64,000 nt of DNA from Mesorhizobium amorphae (GCA_003240775.1 QFNI01000027.1:11258-75257); one strand, 5' to 3'; shown: positions 17,692-27,529, numbered from the stretch's first letter. The notes: generated by a model not told the origin, from the letters alone. Translations and numbers: made by a program.

Positions 17692-18459
17692 TCAGGACAG
17701 GTCGTCGATCCGCCTTCGTAATTCGGCGACCTGCCTGTCGCGCCCAGCTTGGCGGGAGCTTGCGGCTATTGCATCGAGCGAGGGGAGCTTCCACCTCGAC
17801 CAAGTAACGCCGGTGCGCTTAACAGCCGCCGGTGAACCCACGAGGACTACGTTTTCATCGGCATGGCTCTTCACCACCAATGATCCTTGTCCGACAACCG
17901 TGTCACGCCCAACGGCGCAGCCCTTAGCCAGAATGACGGAGCGCCCCACCCACACATGGTCGGCGATGTGGATATCTCGGTTCTCGTTGATCAGAAGGCC
18001 TGTGCTTAGGTCGAAGATACCATGCCCGTCTTGGTTGGATGCGATGACCCGAGCCGACAGCATGCAATCATCGCCGAAGCTGATGGTCCCGCTTTCGCCG
18101 CCTAAGATGACGGTTTGATCGACGCATGTTGAGAACGCGCCGAAGTAGAAGAGGCAGTTGTCGCCCGTGATCTGGATCTTGCTGATACCCGGTGCGCAGT
18201 AGGGGCCGAAAAACACCACGTTGCGCGAACCCTTGATCCGGACGTTGGCGCTCCCGCATTTGCTGCCGAAGCCTGCGAAAACGAAGTTCTCCTGGCCAGC
18301 AGCTTCTGCTTTTGGCGGTTGGGCGCCAATGCTGCAGAGAATGGTGATGTCGGCACCTTCAAGGGTCGGCTCATACCCTCGGATCGGCTCCACCAACTTG
18401 TTTCGCCCAACAGTTTCGAGCCGGCCGAAGGCGTCTATCGCGGTAAATGCAGCACCCAT
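17692..18459 (-). CDS. Left-handed beta-helix (hexapeptide) acyltransferase
   Basis: A 255-residue protein whose middle and C-terminal part carries hexapeptide-type coils (ENRDIHIADHVWVGRSVIL, GCAVGRDTVVGQGSLVV) ending LVGSPAAVKR, the LbetaH fold of O-acetyltransferases. HVWVGRSV and the NVVLVGSPA turn are typical acceptor and CoA-site regions. It probably acetylates a sugar, perhaps on LPS or capsule. It is divergent from the next gene (85-base gap), an AlgX/AlgJ-like protein, which strengthens the acetylation theme. Confidence 0.8.
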   Translation of the reverse strand: MGAAFTAIDAFGRLETVGRNKLVEPIRGYEPTLEGADITILCSIGAQPPKAEAAGQENFVFAGFGSKCGSANVRIKGSRNVVFFGPYCAPGISKIQITGDNCLFYFGAFSTCVDQTVILGGESGTISFGDDCMLSARVIASNQDGHGIFDLSTGLLINENRDIHIADHVWVGRSVILAKGCAVGRDTVVGQGSLVVKSHADENVVLVGSPAAVKRTGVTWSRWKLPSLDAIAASSRQAGRDRQVAELRRRIDDLS

Positions 18460-18543
18460 GATGGTCTCGCGCCTTGATGCGGGCAGTGGTTACAAACGTC
18501 GCCGGTTGTGCCTTAAAGGCTTCGAGGGCGAAGGAGAACAGAT

Positions 18544-19473
18544 TTGGCGACCGCAGTTCGAGGCAAGGCTGGGTGGCTGTTCCTGGACGGGGACAGCAAT
18601 CGCACATGGGCGCAGTTCGAAGGCTCCCTTCTTCTGAGTGAGGATGTGCAGGAATTCTGGAAGCGCGAACTCGATCGGCGCTCTTCGATGGCGAGGCAAG
18701 GTGGGTTCGAATACCGCCTCGTCATCGCGCCGAACAAGGAAAGCGTTTACGCTGAGCATGTTCCGAGCGAGTATACAAAGGGAGCGCTCACCACCTTCGA
18801 GCAGATCAAAGACATAGCCGCAGGTCGCGTCGATCTGATCGATCTGCACCGCTTGTTTGATGAACACCCTGACAAACAGCGCCTATATCACCAGAACGAC
18901 ACCCACTGGGGCGACCTTGGCGGTCTCGCGGCCGCAAACGCCATCATCCAGTCGCTGCCAAGCCTGGGAGTGCAGCCGATCAGCCAGGACGAGATTGCCA
19001 CCGAAAGCCGGGATGGCATCGGCGACCTCGGCAACAAATTCGATCCTCCAGAAACCCGTAGTCAGATCCATGCGAAGGCTCGGCATCCGGCTGCCCGCGA
19101 GGTCTATAACAACGGCGTCCGCAACCATGGCAACATAGCCGTGCATGAGAAGGGGGACGGGGTTGGCCCTGTCATCCTAGTCTTTGGGGACAGCTTTGCT
19201 GGCCGCGCCGTGCATTGGCTTCGCGAGCGATGCAGACGCTTGGTCCGCGTCCATACCACCTCGTTGGACGCGGAGATCATCGCTCACGAGAAGCCTGATG
19301 CGGTGATCAGCATCAACGTTGAGCGGTTTCTGGTGCGCCCTCCGGTATCGTGCGAAAGCTTCAGCGTGCGAAACGACATAGCAGAGAAGCTGGCTGCTGA
19401 TGTGGCGAAAAGTGCTTCATCCGGCGGACGGGGTGCCCCCAGCTTCGGCTTCTATGACGCCATGCTGAGATGA
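18544..19473 (+). CDS. AlgX/AlgJ-like SGNH acetyl-transfer protein
   Basis: A 309-residue cytosolic-type SGNH domain related to AlgX/AlgJ alginate O-acetylation proteins. Motifs: GWLFLDGDSN near the start, VIAPNKESVYAEHVP, the catalytic-type HQNDTHWGDLGGLAAANAI (Asp-x-His), and VFGDSFAGRAVHW with the nucleophile serine. TTG start at 18544, with GAAGGAGA upstream; no signal peptide is visible, unlike periplasmic AlgX. It may move or remove O-acetyl groups on a glycan together with the divergent acyltransferase. Its end overlaps the next convergent gene by 57 bases. Confidence 0.8.
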   Translation: MATAVRGKAGWLFLDGDSNRTWAQFEGSLLLSEDVQEFWKRELDRRSSMARQGGFEYRLVIAPNKESVYAEHVPSEYTKGALTTFEQIKDIAAGRVDLIDLHRLFDEHPDKQRLYHQNDTHWGDLGGLAAANAIIQSLPSLGVQPISQDEIATESRDGIGDLGNKFDPPETRSQIHAKARHPAAREVYNNGVRNHGNIAVHEKGDGVGPVILVFGDSFAGRAVHWLRERCRRLVRVHTTSLDAEIIAHEKPDAVISINVERFLVRPPVSCESFSVRNDIAEKLAADVAKSASSGGRGAPSFGFYDAMLR

Positions 19474-20070
19474 GGCTACGAACTTTTTGCACTCTCCTTC
19501 GACCTCTCGCACAAGCGCTAGATAAGCCAAGTCCTCAATCAGTGGCTGCGCACCATCTTCCTCTTCGGCAAGCGCCAACAAAAATTCCTTGTCGGGATCG
19601 CCACAATCTGCCTCTCCAGAGATCACCCATCCTGTGCTGCCATCGTTCCATTCGCGGAAAACGATCACGAAATCTGCGGACGGGAAGCGCTGAGTAAGCG
19701 TCGCCCTAAGAGCGGTTCTACCACCCTGTGAACGTAGATCGGGCCTGTCGGGTGGGTTGATGTAAATCGTTTGCCGCCTAGTCACGACTTGAGCGGCTAA
19801 AAGAGATCGACGTTTGGATAGCTCCATCGCCCGGTAAACCTCTTCCTCGTACTCCCCGTAAGTGTCCCCTTCCATCGGAGTGTTGACTGCGCCAGCAGTG
19901 TCCTCGCGCATGTCGTCAGTGACCAGAATCGGCTCCGCCAAGCGCATTGCGATGTACGCGGCACGCAACTGATCAGCAGCCTCCGTTCCAATGCCCATTG
20001 CCTTCAGTCCAACCGCAATCATCTCGTCTGTGACGCCTGTGGCTGGGTTTGCGTGTTCTGACTTCGACAT
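19417..20070 (-). CDS. Prophage protein, unknown function
   Basis: A 217-residue acidic protein starting MSKSEHANPATGVTDEM. The N-terminal helix-rich part (AADQLRAAYIAMRLAEPIL) recalls small phage proteins of the DUF6904/Acb type, but I cannot assign it. It follows the tail-fibre genes on the same strand, 44 bases after the next gene upstream, so it is probably expressed late. Confidence 0.65.
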   Translation of the reverse strand: MSKSEHANPATGVTDEMIAVGLKAMGIGTEAADQLRAAYIAMRLAEPILVTDDMREDTAGAVNTPMEGDTYGEYEEEVYRAMELSKRRSLLAAQVVTRRQTIYINPPDRPDLRSQGGRTALRATLTQRFPSADFVIVFREWNDGSTGWVISGEADCGDPDKEFLLALAEEEDGAQPLIEDLAYLALVREVEGECKKFVASSQHGVIEAEAGGTPSAG

Positions 20071-20114
20071 AGCGTAAGTCCTCTTTCGCGAATGAAGATA
20101 AGTCAGGTCCTGCC

Positions 20115-20948
20115 TTATGCGAACCGCGCGTTGTTCTCGTCCCAATCCGCCGCGAGGTACTCCGCGACCGTGAGGCCCGCACCATCGAAGCCTTGGAGCG
20201 CGATGCGATAGACCGTACCGCGGAGCGAGCCCAGCGAGCCCGCATCGTTGGCGTTGTAGCCAAGCACCGCTGGCACAGCCGCATCAAGCGTTGGATACGG
20301 CGCCGTAAAGGCTCCTGCCGAACCTGTGGCAATCAGCACCTTGTCCCGATAGGCACGCAAGGCATGCTGGCCACCATCCACCGCTTGGTACTCGAACGCG
20401 AACTGGTGAAGGTTCTCGTCCGGCACCGTCATGGCCACCGTGCGGCCGTTGGCGATGTAGTTGAGATCGGTCAACGTGCCAGCGGCGCGGTCCACACGCG
20501 AGCGCAGGGCATGCCCATAGATCGAGGACGGCGAGGACTGCCGATGTTCCAACGCGTTGAAGTTGCCAGACCCGGAGCCCGACTGTGGATAGCCGGTCAG
20601 CCGGATCCTCGCCCAGAACAGCAGCATGAAGCGCCGGACGCTCGCCGGCAGCTTCCAGTTGTTGCCGAGCCGGATCACCTTCGCGTTGTTGTTGACGGTT
20701 GCCCCATCGAGCACCACGCCCCGGCCGTCGAAGGGCACGGTGGTGGTGGGCGATGCGGGCAGGCCGTCCAAGAACATGTCGCGGATCTGCGCCCCGATCT
20801 CCAGCGGGTTGGTGCCCGGATGCGAAGTGAGATCGGCGAAGTCGAGCATGCCGAAGGTGCGCTCGTCCACCATCGCATCATAGTGCAGACGCGGCAGCGT
20901 GGGGTCGTTGGTCCGGAAGCCGGCCAGCTGTTCAACGATCAGGGACAT
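20115..20948 (-). CDS. Putative tail-fibre accessory protein (lectin-like)
   Basis: A 277-residue protein with a Gly/Ser-rich, beta-strand-rich middle and C-terminal part (VLDGATVNNNAKVIRLGNN, YQAVDGGQHALRAYRDKVLI, RGTVYRIALQGFDGAGLTV) of the LamG/concanavalin-like type. It starts seven bases after the big fibre gene's stop. Position and fold suggest a receptor-binding or fibre-assembly protein. Confidence 0.6.
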   Translation of the reverse strand: MSLIVEQLAGFRTNDPTLPRLHYDAMVDERTFGMLDFADLTSHPGTNPLEIGAQIRDMFLDGLPASPTTTVPFDGRGVVLDGATVNNNAKVIRLGNNWKLPASVRRFMLLFWARIRLTGYPQSGSGSGNFNALEHRQSSPSSIYGHALRSRVDRAAGTLTDLNYIANGRTVAMTVPDENLHQFAFEYQAVDGGQHALRAYRDKVLIATGSAGAFTAPYPTLDAAVPAVLGYNANDAGSLGSLRGTVYRIALQGFDGAGLTVAEYLAADWDENNARFA

Positions 20949-20955
20949 GGGGACC

Positions 20956-23784
20956 TCAAGGACCGGTGGGAGCGCACTTGCGCAGGGAAAGGTTGGACGC
21001 CCGCATGGTGATCGCGAGCGGCAGATCAACGGCGCCGAACACGGCAGTGCGCACGGAAGCCGCCGTCACGCCCGCAGGCCACGGGAAGCGCTGCGAGAAG
21101 AATGGGCCGCCATAGGACACGCTGGGGCTTGGGCTTGTCGCGTCCGCCACGGGGCTGTTGCAGCCGGTGACCAGCAGGCGAGCGTCAGTGGACCCGCCGA
21201 TGGTGAGCACGAGACCCAACTCCGGCCCATAGGCATTCTGCGAGCCCGCATCGACCTCGATGCTGCCAGCCAGTTCCACGATGTCGCCCGCTGCGATTTG
21301 GCTCAGGTCGAGCGCACGAGAGAACGTCACCGATTGCGAGCCATTGGTAGGTGTGCCCGAAATCGCGAGCTGCTGCGCAGCGCTGCCATCGGCGCGCGCG
21401 ACCTTGGAGGCAGCAACCGAATATTGAGAGGTCGGGGCCACCGTCCAGCCGTCCGCCACGTCGCCGGTCACCGTTCCCGTCCCGCCCTTGGTGCCCCCGG
21501 TCCCGATCATCATGCCGTTGGCGACAAGGTTGCCGAGCGGGTTGTAGGTCGCGTCGTAGAGGTCGGCCGCGTTTGTGGTGAGCAGCGGAGGGGTGGAGGC
21601 CAACTGCTTGAAGGCCTGCTCCCAGACCGCGTTGCCTAGGATCATGCCCGTGACGCAGTTTAGGTGCAGGTTGTCGTAGAAGTAGCCGGCCTTCGGCGCA
21701 CCGATAATGCTTGTCGGGTCCACAAGCTCGGGCCAGACGTTGACGACGCGCACGCCGACCTGGTTGCGCATGCGGAGCAGCTGCTGGTGCAGCTTGAGAT
21801 GCTGCTTGAACCGTTCGGGAGTGGTGCTCCAGCTGGCGGTCATCCCCCGTGGGGTCTCAGCGATGACGACCGCGAGCAAGCCGAAATACTTCGCCCAGTC
21901 GATCATCTGCTGGATGTTGGCCGCGCTGTCCATGCCGAGCGGATCGTTGGTGCCGGCCATGATGATGACGGCATTGGCGCCACCAGCCGCAGCGGTCTGG
22001 AAAGCAGCATACGCACGGTCGCGGATTTGGGCGCTGTTCTCACCGGCCTTGCCGAAGTCCCAGGCGATGTTGGCGCGCACCGCGCCCTTGGACGCCACCT
22101 CCAGCCAGAACGGATAGGCGCGCGACTGCGTGATGTAGCGGTTGGGATCGGAGCCCGCGAAGGAATTGTCGGTGCGGCTGTCACCATGCAGGGCCACCCA
22201 CCAGACACCGCGGCGCACGGGCGACGAGCGAGCCGCAAAGGCCGCGTTCATCTGCCGGAGCGGGACAGGGTTGAGATCGGCCGCGGCATCGCTGGCGAGC
22301 ACCACGGGGCCGGTGAACGTGCCGCCGGCACGAGGCATGGAGGCGCCGCTGTCCTCGCCCTCCTGGATGCCGAGGATGCGGTGATCCTCATCGATCATCA
22401 CGCGCCCATGCCGACCGGAGCGGGCATAGCGGGCCGCAGGCAGATAGCGGACGGGGGTGCCGCCGAACATCTGAAGCGCGGTCTCGAAGCTGCGAGCACG
22501 GACGGGCAGCAGGAAGTCGTACAGCGTCGGACGCAGCCGCATCACCTGGCGCCGCTGGTCATCCAGTACGACCATACCGCCATCCTTCAGGCGAACCACG
22601 GAATACTGCTGGGAACCCGCCACTGCGCCGAAGGCCTGGAAGAGAGGCGTCACCCGCTGCTGGAGCGCCGTCACCGCTGCGGGGTCGATCAGATCGCCCA
22701 CCCTCACCCATGCCGAGCCCGACCAGGCGTAGGCGCCCCGATCGGAACCAGGACCCGTCACTTCGCCCGGCTGGCCCACACGCGTGCCGTTGGGCAGGGC
22801 AGTGAGCGTGGCCGCACGGATCGTGCCAGCGGCAGCGGCTTCCACGGCCTGCTGGAGCGTGATGCCGAGCGCATCCACGATGGCCTGTGTCTGCACGACC
22901 GCTGCCTGCGCCTCGGCCACCTGGGCCGTGAGCGCCGCAATCCGCTCGTCGGACGGCACTTCAGCCAGCGGCCGATCGCTGATCTCGATGATCTGGGTCT
23001 GGGTTGCCGCGTTGTAGGTCCGCACATAGGGCACGGCATAGACGGCGGTCGCAGGCCACACCCGGTCAATGCCCTCGCCTTCCCCCGAGCCGATGACTGC
23101 CGAACGTGTCAGCCGCTCGCCTACACCGAGAATCTGGCTGAACGCTACCCACACGTTGGAAACGATGTTGCCCGCCTCGTTCAGGAAAGCGCAGCGCAGT
23201 TCCACGCTGTCACCCACCGGGTCGGAGGAGACCGTCTTGCGGCGCACATCCCAGGTGAGCAAGCGGGCCACGCCGGGCTTGAGCATCTCGCGGCGGATCG
23301 GTGCAACCGTGCCCTCGCCCGCAAGCACCAGCACGGAGCCGATGCCCGCAACGGCCTCCACCACGGGCGAGGTGATGGGCAGGGCTACACCCGAGACGCC
23401 CGACAGCGTGGCCGTGAACAGTTGCGGTGACAGGCCGGGGAAGCGGCCATCGGAGGCGACAAGCGAAGGAACAGGGCGGTCGCCAAGCGCGCGAGCGGTT
23501 TGCTCTGTCGCGAGATCAGCACCATCCGCCTTGCCTCCTACCGCTTCCGCCAAGGTCTGGCGCGCAGCCGTCTCTGCCGCGAGCGCGGTGTTCGTGGCGC
23601 GTCCGTTCTCAAGCTGTGTCAGGCGGGTTGCGTGGCTGTCCGTGGTCGACTTGTCGGCCTTGCCGGCAAGCGCTTGGGCGCGTGCATCGGCTTCAGCCTG
23701 AATGTCTGCGCCGGATGCGGCTTGGTTCATCTTGCCGCGCGCAGACGCAGCATTGTCGCTCGCAGTGAGCGCAGGAATGGGCAT
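20956..23784 (-). CDS. Tail fibre/spike with SGNH (GDSL) esterase domain
   Basis: A 942-residue late protein. Residues 1-120 are Ala-rich and coiled-coil-like (AQALAGKADKSTTDSHATRL), as in fibre shafts. A head region follows, then an SGNH hydrolase at about 525-735 with LHGDSRTDN (Ser536), a GTND block (IMAGTNDPLG) and the catalytic Asp/His in YDNLHLN. The C-terminal part is beta-rich. A fibre-borne esterase probably removes acetyl groups from the host surface glycan during adsorption. Start ATG 23784. Confidence 0.82.
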   Translation of the reverse strand: MPIPALTASDNAASARGKMNQAASGADIQAEADARAQALAGKADKSTTDSHATRLTQLENGRATNTALAAETAARQTLAEAVGGKADGADLATEQTARALGDRPVPSLVASDGRFPGLSPQLFTATLSGVSGVALPITSPVVEAVAGIGSVLVLAGEGTVAPIRREMLKPGVARLLTWDVRRKTVSSDPVGDSVELRCAFLNEAGNIVSNVWVAFSQILGVGERLTRSAVIGSGEGEGIDRVWPATAVYAVPYVRTYNAATQTQIIEISDRPLAEVPSDERIAALTAQVAEAQAAVVQTQAIVDALGITLQQAVEAAAAGTIRAATLTALPNGTRVGQPGEVTGPGSDRGAYAWSGSAWVRVGDLIDPAAVTALQQRVTPLFQAFGAVAGSQQYSVVRLKDGGMVVLDDQRRQVMRLRPTLYDFLLPVRARSFETALQMFGGTPVRYLPAARYARSGRHGRVMIDEDHRILGIQEGEDSGASMPRAGGTFTGPVVLASDAAADLNPVPLRQMNAAFAARSSPVRRGVWWVALHGDSRTDNSFAGSDPNRYITQSRAYPFWLEVASKGAVRANIAWDFGKAGENSAQIRDRAYAAFQTAAAGGANAVIIMAGTNDPLGMDSAANIQQMIDWAKYFGLLAVVIAETPRGMTASWSTTPERFKQHLKLHQQLLRMRNQVGVRVVNVWPELVDPTSIIGAPKAGYFYDNLHLNCVTGMILGNAVWEQAFKQLASTPPLLTTNAADLYDATYNPLGNLVANGMMIGTGGTKGGTGTVTGDVADGWTVAPTSQYSVAASKVARADGSAAQQLAISGTPTNGSQSVTFSRALDLSQIAAGDIVELAGSIEVDAGSQNAYGPELGLVLTIGGSTDARLLVTGCNSPVADATSPSPSVSYGGPFFSQRFPWPAGVTAASVRTAVFGAVDLPLAITMRASNLSLRKCAPTGP

Positions 23785-23809
23785 AGCAGTCCTCGCAATG
23801 AGGGATAGA

Positions 23810-25903
23810 TCAGGTGATGGAGACGGGGCCGGTCGCGACCGCAGCGCTTTCAGCGCCGGACGCATTCCGGCTGCGCAGCCAGTAGTAATAGGTGCCCGGC
23901 GAGCGCCCGCTGTCGGTCCAACTGTCCGAGCTTGCGGGCGCGCCGTATTCGGTTCTGACGAGGGCGGCCGTGTTCGGGTTGTTGGTGGTCGAGCGCCGGA
24001 TCGTGGTCGCCTGATAGTTGGGCGAGCCCGGCGCGTTCCACTGGATGAAGGCAGAGCCCGCGCCAGGAAGCACCGACACGTCCGTCACCACGCCGGGCGG
24101 GCTGGGATCGGCCACCACGGTGAGCACGATGCTGATGCCCCACGCACCAGGACGACCGGTTGTGGTGCGATACCGGGCCTGGAACTCGTAGTCGCTGCCG
24201 TCATCGAGGATCGGGCTGTCAGCGGTGGTGGCGTTCGGCAGGACCGGGATCGTCTGCCATGCGCTTTCGGTGGTGCGCTTGTAGCGAAGCTCGGTGATGA
24301 GCGTGCCGCGCTCGGGTGCGGTCCATACCAGGCGCGCGACGGGCAACAGGGCCGCACCGTTCGAGATGCGCACGATGGCAGCTGAGAAGTTCGCGACCGC
24401 CGGGATCGTCTGCTCGTCGAATGTCGCGTCCACCTGGGGCGCTGTGCCCTCCTCGGCGGCTGCGTTCCAAGCGAATGCTCCCTCGCCCAGTGCCTGCACC
24501 TGGATCGAGGCGCCGATCAGGGTCGAGTGCTCGCCGAAGATGAACTGGAAGTCGAGCACCTCGCAGTCATGATCGATGCCGAAGGAGGGCATGGCGACGC
24601 GGATAAAGCGCTCGCCATAGGCCGCGAGCCCGGCCAGGTTGCAAAACAAGGTGGCGGTCATCGCCGGGTTGGCGCGGTGCGCCTCGATCTTCATCAGGCG
24701 CCGGGTCTGCCCGTGGCTGGGCGAGGCCGTGAACTCCACCGAGCGGCTGATCTCGCCGCGCTCGGCCACGTCAGCCTGATCGATCCACGGATCGGCGTCC
24801 GCGCTCTGGTAATCATGGACGGGCGAGAGGAACTGCGCCCGGATGGTGTTGGCCGTTTCCATGATCGACTTGCCGCGGGTCAGCCCGGCAAAGCCTGTGA
24901 TCATGGTCTCGTCGATCGTCACCGTGGGCGGGCGCCACTTGCCCACCTCAAGATGGATGCCACCGTCAGCCGTCGGCACGAGACGCGCGTTGCCCGCGGC
25001 CATGAAGCGGCGCAGCACATCGCCGGGGCGCTCGTTAAAGGAGAACGTGTTCCAGATCCGATAGCGCGGCTCCGTGCCGCCGCCCTTGAGAGGGATCGGG
25101 TCGTTGCAGTCGTTGACGGCCTGGCGCCAGCCTTCGAGCGCCTGCGGCGTGATTAGCATAGAAACGGGGAGGCGCATCCCGTCCTTGTTCCAGAGATAGT
25201 CCATCACCACGCGGGCGAGGTTGTCGCTGTAGGTCCAGGTGGCCGGCGTGAAGATCGACTGCGCCGAACTGGTCGGATCGAAGATGCCCGCACGGCGCAT
25301 CACGGCGCGGAAGAGCGTCCCCTGCAAGTTCGGGAACTGCTCCGACATGTTCTCCTGCGAGGGCGAGTTCATGGTGGTGAAGAGGGTCGCCACACCATCG
25401 GCCCGATGCGCTGAGGTCCACTTGCCGGGAAATACCGCGGCAAGCTCGCCATAGGCTGTCTCGACGGGAAGACCCAAGCGGAAGAGGATGCGGACATCGC
25501 CCTCATAGGGATCGGCCATGATCCGGCCATCCGTGGCCCGCTCGACCACCTCGTCGTCGATCCAGAACTCTTCGATGCTGCCGACCTGGCAGGAGGCGAG
25601 TGCGATGACTTGGTGCAGCCTGCCGTCGTGGGTCTCTCGGAAGAGGTAGGCGCCGCCCGCCTTCACCTGGCCGTAGAACGCCGTGCGAACAGGGATGGGC
25701 TGGCGGAAGTTGGTCTGCACGTCCTCGGGCTTGGGCTGCTCGGGCTTCGTGGCAAGCATCGACTGGCCGAGAACGGCGATGCCGGCCGTCGCCGCATAGC
25801 CGATGCCTGTCGCAAGCGCCGACAGCGTGCCGGGCACGATCACCGCACCCACCGAGGCGTTGACCAGGATGGGCAGGACGGCGGCGGCAACGAGCTGCGG
25901 CAT
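23810..25903 (-). CDS. Tail tip/host-specificity protein (gpJ-like)
   Basis: A 697-residue protein beginning with a hydrophobic N-terminus and FRQPIPVRTAFYGQVKAGGAYLF, the typical opening of large tip-attachment proteins of Hyphomicrobiales phages. The C-terminal third carries two fibronectin type III-like repeats (ARLVWTAPERGTLITELRY and SAFIQWNAPGSPNYQATTI). It shares an ATGA overlap with the upstream small tail gene and sits in the canonical position after it. Confidence 0.85.
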   Translation of the reverse strand: MPQLVAAAVLPILVNASVGAVIVPGTLSALATGIGYAATAGIAVLGQSMLATKPEQPKPEDVQTNFRQPIPVRTAFYGQVKAGGAYLFRETHDGRLHQVIALASCQVGSIEEFWIDDEVVERATDGRIMADPYEGDVRILFRLGLPVETAYGELAAVFPGKWTSAHRADGVATLFTTMNSPSQENMSEQFPNLQGTLFRAVMRRAGIFDPTSSAQSIFTPATWTYSDNLARVVMDYLWNKDGMRLPVSMLITPQALEGWRQAVNDCNDPIPLKGGGTEPRYRIWNTFSFNERPGDVLRRFMAAGNARLVPTADGGIHLEVGKWRPPTVTIDETMITGFAGLTRGKSIMETANTIRAQFLSPVHDYQSADADPWIDQADVAERGEISRSVEFTASPSHGQTRRLMKIEAHRANPAMTATLFCNLAGLAAYGERFIRVAMPSFGIDHDCEVLDFQFIFGEHSTLIGASIQVQALGEGAFAWNAAAEEGTAPQVDATFDEQTIPAVANFSAAIVRISNGAALLPVARLVWTAPERGTLITELRYKRTTESAWQTIPVLPNATTADSPILDDGSDYEFQARYRTTTGRPGAWGISIVLTVVADPSPPGVVTDVSVLPGAGSAFIQWNAPGSPNYQATTIRRSTTNNPNTAALVRTEYGAPASSDSWTDSGRSPGTYYYWLRSRNASGAESAAVATGPVSIT

Positions 25904-26286
25904 CAGGCAACCCTCCACGCCATCAGCACGCGAGCGTCGGCCACGGCGCACAAGCTGTTGCCGGAGCAGAACACCCACATCGCGCCCACCCGAACCGCGC
26001 AGGTCATGATCGTGCCGGCGACGATGGCTGCCACATCTCCCTCCTGCGGTTCGGTTGTGGGGGCAAAGCCTGCGGCCCGCATCGCGCGCGCCATGCGGAT
26101 CGGCAGCGAGCGCAGGCCGAGCAGCCATTCGGCATCAGACGCATCGGCCCAGGTCTGGCCCGAGATCGCGACCGGCGAGCGGCCCGTGCGATGCTCGATC
26201 CAGCCATCCACCATCGGCACGCAGGCGATGGGATCGACTGCGCAGCGCTGGGCCGCGAAGCCTTGGCAGAACAGGGCCGGCGTCAT
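25903..26286 (-). CDS. Tail-tip assembly protein (DUF6950-like)
   Basis: A 127-residue protein starting MTPALFCQGFAAQRCAVDP with AALRIARAM-type helix and a C-terminal AMWVFCSGNSLCAVADARVLMAW strand region. It occupies the place of the NlpC/P60-type gene in related tail modules, but no catalytic triad is obvious. ATGA overlaps on both sides show tight coupling to the tip genes. Confidence 0.65.
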   Translation of the reverse strand: MTPALFCQGFAAQRCAVDPIACVPMVDGWIEHRTGRSPVAISGQTWADASDAEWLLGLRSLPIRMARAMRAAGFAPTTEPQEGDVAAIVAGTIMTCAVRVGAMWVFCSGNSLCAVADARVLMAWRVA

Positions 26287-26870
26287 CAGAAATCGGGCCA
26301 GCGGATCGTCTTGAACACCAGGCTCGGCACGTGCTCCATCGAGCGGTCGGGCGTGCTGGCGCGGTGGTTCTGGTCGCGGTCGCCGTACCAGCCGTTTGCC
26401 GGGAAGGCACGGTTGAACATCATGTTCTCCGAGGACAGCGTGGCGGACTGGATGGCACCCTGCCCTTCCTGAGCGGAGGTACGGTCGACCGTCGGCGGCT
26501 GCATCAGGCCGTAGTGGACCGGGATCAGGCCGCCCACGGGCTGCCAGGTGTCGTTGAACAGGATCAGGTAGATGGAGATCGGCTGCTGGTCGGCTTCACC
26601 CGTCTCGGACAGCGCCAGCGGCAGAAGATCGGGGTCTAGCCCCGAAAGTGTCATGGAGATGCGGCGCGAGGTCTCGCCCCCGTCGAAGCCCAGCCCTTCG
26701 ATCTGCACCGCACCATAGGTCGGCAGCCAGGTTCGGCCGGCGAAGTCGAGTTCGGTGTCACCCGCCCAACGGCGCACGGTCTCCGACTTGAAGAACGCCT
26801 CAGCACCCCATGCCACACGAACGGTGCCGGCCGAGAGGATGGCAATCTGCTCCGGCGTGAAGAAGGCCAT
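26286..26870 (-). CDS. Minor tail protein (DUF2163-like)
   Basis: A 194-residue protein starting MAFFTPEQIAILSAGTVRVA. It has VQIEGLGFDGGETSRRISMTLSG and the characteristic ending with KTIRWPDF, as in baseplate/tip proteins of the BR0599/DUF2163 type. It is coupled by ATGA overlaps on both sides. Confidence 0.75.
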   Translation of the reverse strand: MAFFTPEQIAILSAGTVRVAWGAEAFFKSETVRRWAGDTELDFAGRTWLPTYGAVQIEGLGFDGGETSRRISMTLSGLDPDLLPLALSETGEADQQPISIYLILFNDTWQPVGGLIPVHYGLMQPPTVDRTSAQEGQGAIQSATLSSENMMFNRAFPANGWYGDRDQNHRASTPDRSMEHVPSLVFKTIRWPDF

Positions 26871-27529
26871 CAGAGGTCCTCGACGAAGTTCACCGTGGGC
26901 GAGGCGGAGCGGCGCAAGAGGAGATCGAGGTCCATCTCCTGGTCGGACGCCAGCCGCATCCGGCAGATCGGGCTGCCGAAGACGACGCCGTTCGTTGCGC
27001 CGACAGCCTCGCGCAGAGGCGGCCAGATGTTCACCGTCACCTGTGAGCCGTTCACCGCGGGATGGCCCTTGATGCGGTAGAGCCGCTCCCCGATCGAGAA
27101 GTGCTGGCCGTGCCGGATCGTGCCCGCGAACGAGACGGACAAGACAAGCTGCGTGGCCCGGCGGGGAGCGGGGGTTGCCACGGTGGCAGCAATGCCGGTG
27201 TCCTCGGCAAAGAAAGGCTCGTCGTCCTTGGGCATGGGGTTGAGAAAGCCATACCCGCCCGCCGCGAAAGGCTGGTCGGCGCCACCCAGCGGGATCAGCA
27301 CCGAGCCCATGCCGCCTTCGAGCTCGACCTGCAGCGAGCGCCATGCCTGCCGGGCAGCGGAGCCCTTGACCCGGATATTGCCAAGCGTGGCCTTCCAGCG
27401 GCCCGCATCGGACGCTGCAATCTGCCTGGCACCGCCTGAGATCGCAGCCGAGCCCCGCGTGTTGCGGAACTCGGGATTGATCGCGAAGTCCCGCGGCGGC
27501 AGGAGGTTGATCGGCCAGAGGAGGGCCAT
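26870..27529 (-). CDS. Minor tail protein, tip complex
   Basis: A 219-residue protein starting MALLWPINLLPPRDFAINPE, with a beta-rich core (QLVLSVSFAGTIRHGQHFSI) and the ending SASPTVNFVEDL. A GTG start at 27553 is also possible. It lies between the tape measure and tip genes, where lambda has M/L. Function in tip assembly is inferred from position. Confidence 0.7.
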   Translation of the reverse strand: MALLWPINLLPPRDFAINPEFRNTRGSAAISGGARQIAASDAGRWKATLGNIRVKGSAARQAWRSLQVELEGGMGSVLIPLGGADQPFAAGGYGFLNPMPKDDEPFFAEDTGIAATVATPAPRRATQLVLSVSFAGTIRHGQHFSIGERLYRIKGHPAVNGSQVTVNIWPPLREAVGATNGVVFGSPICRMRLASDQEMDLDLLLRRSASPTVNFVEDL

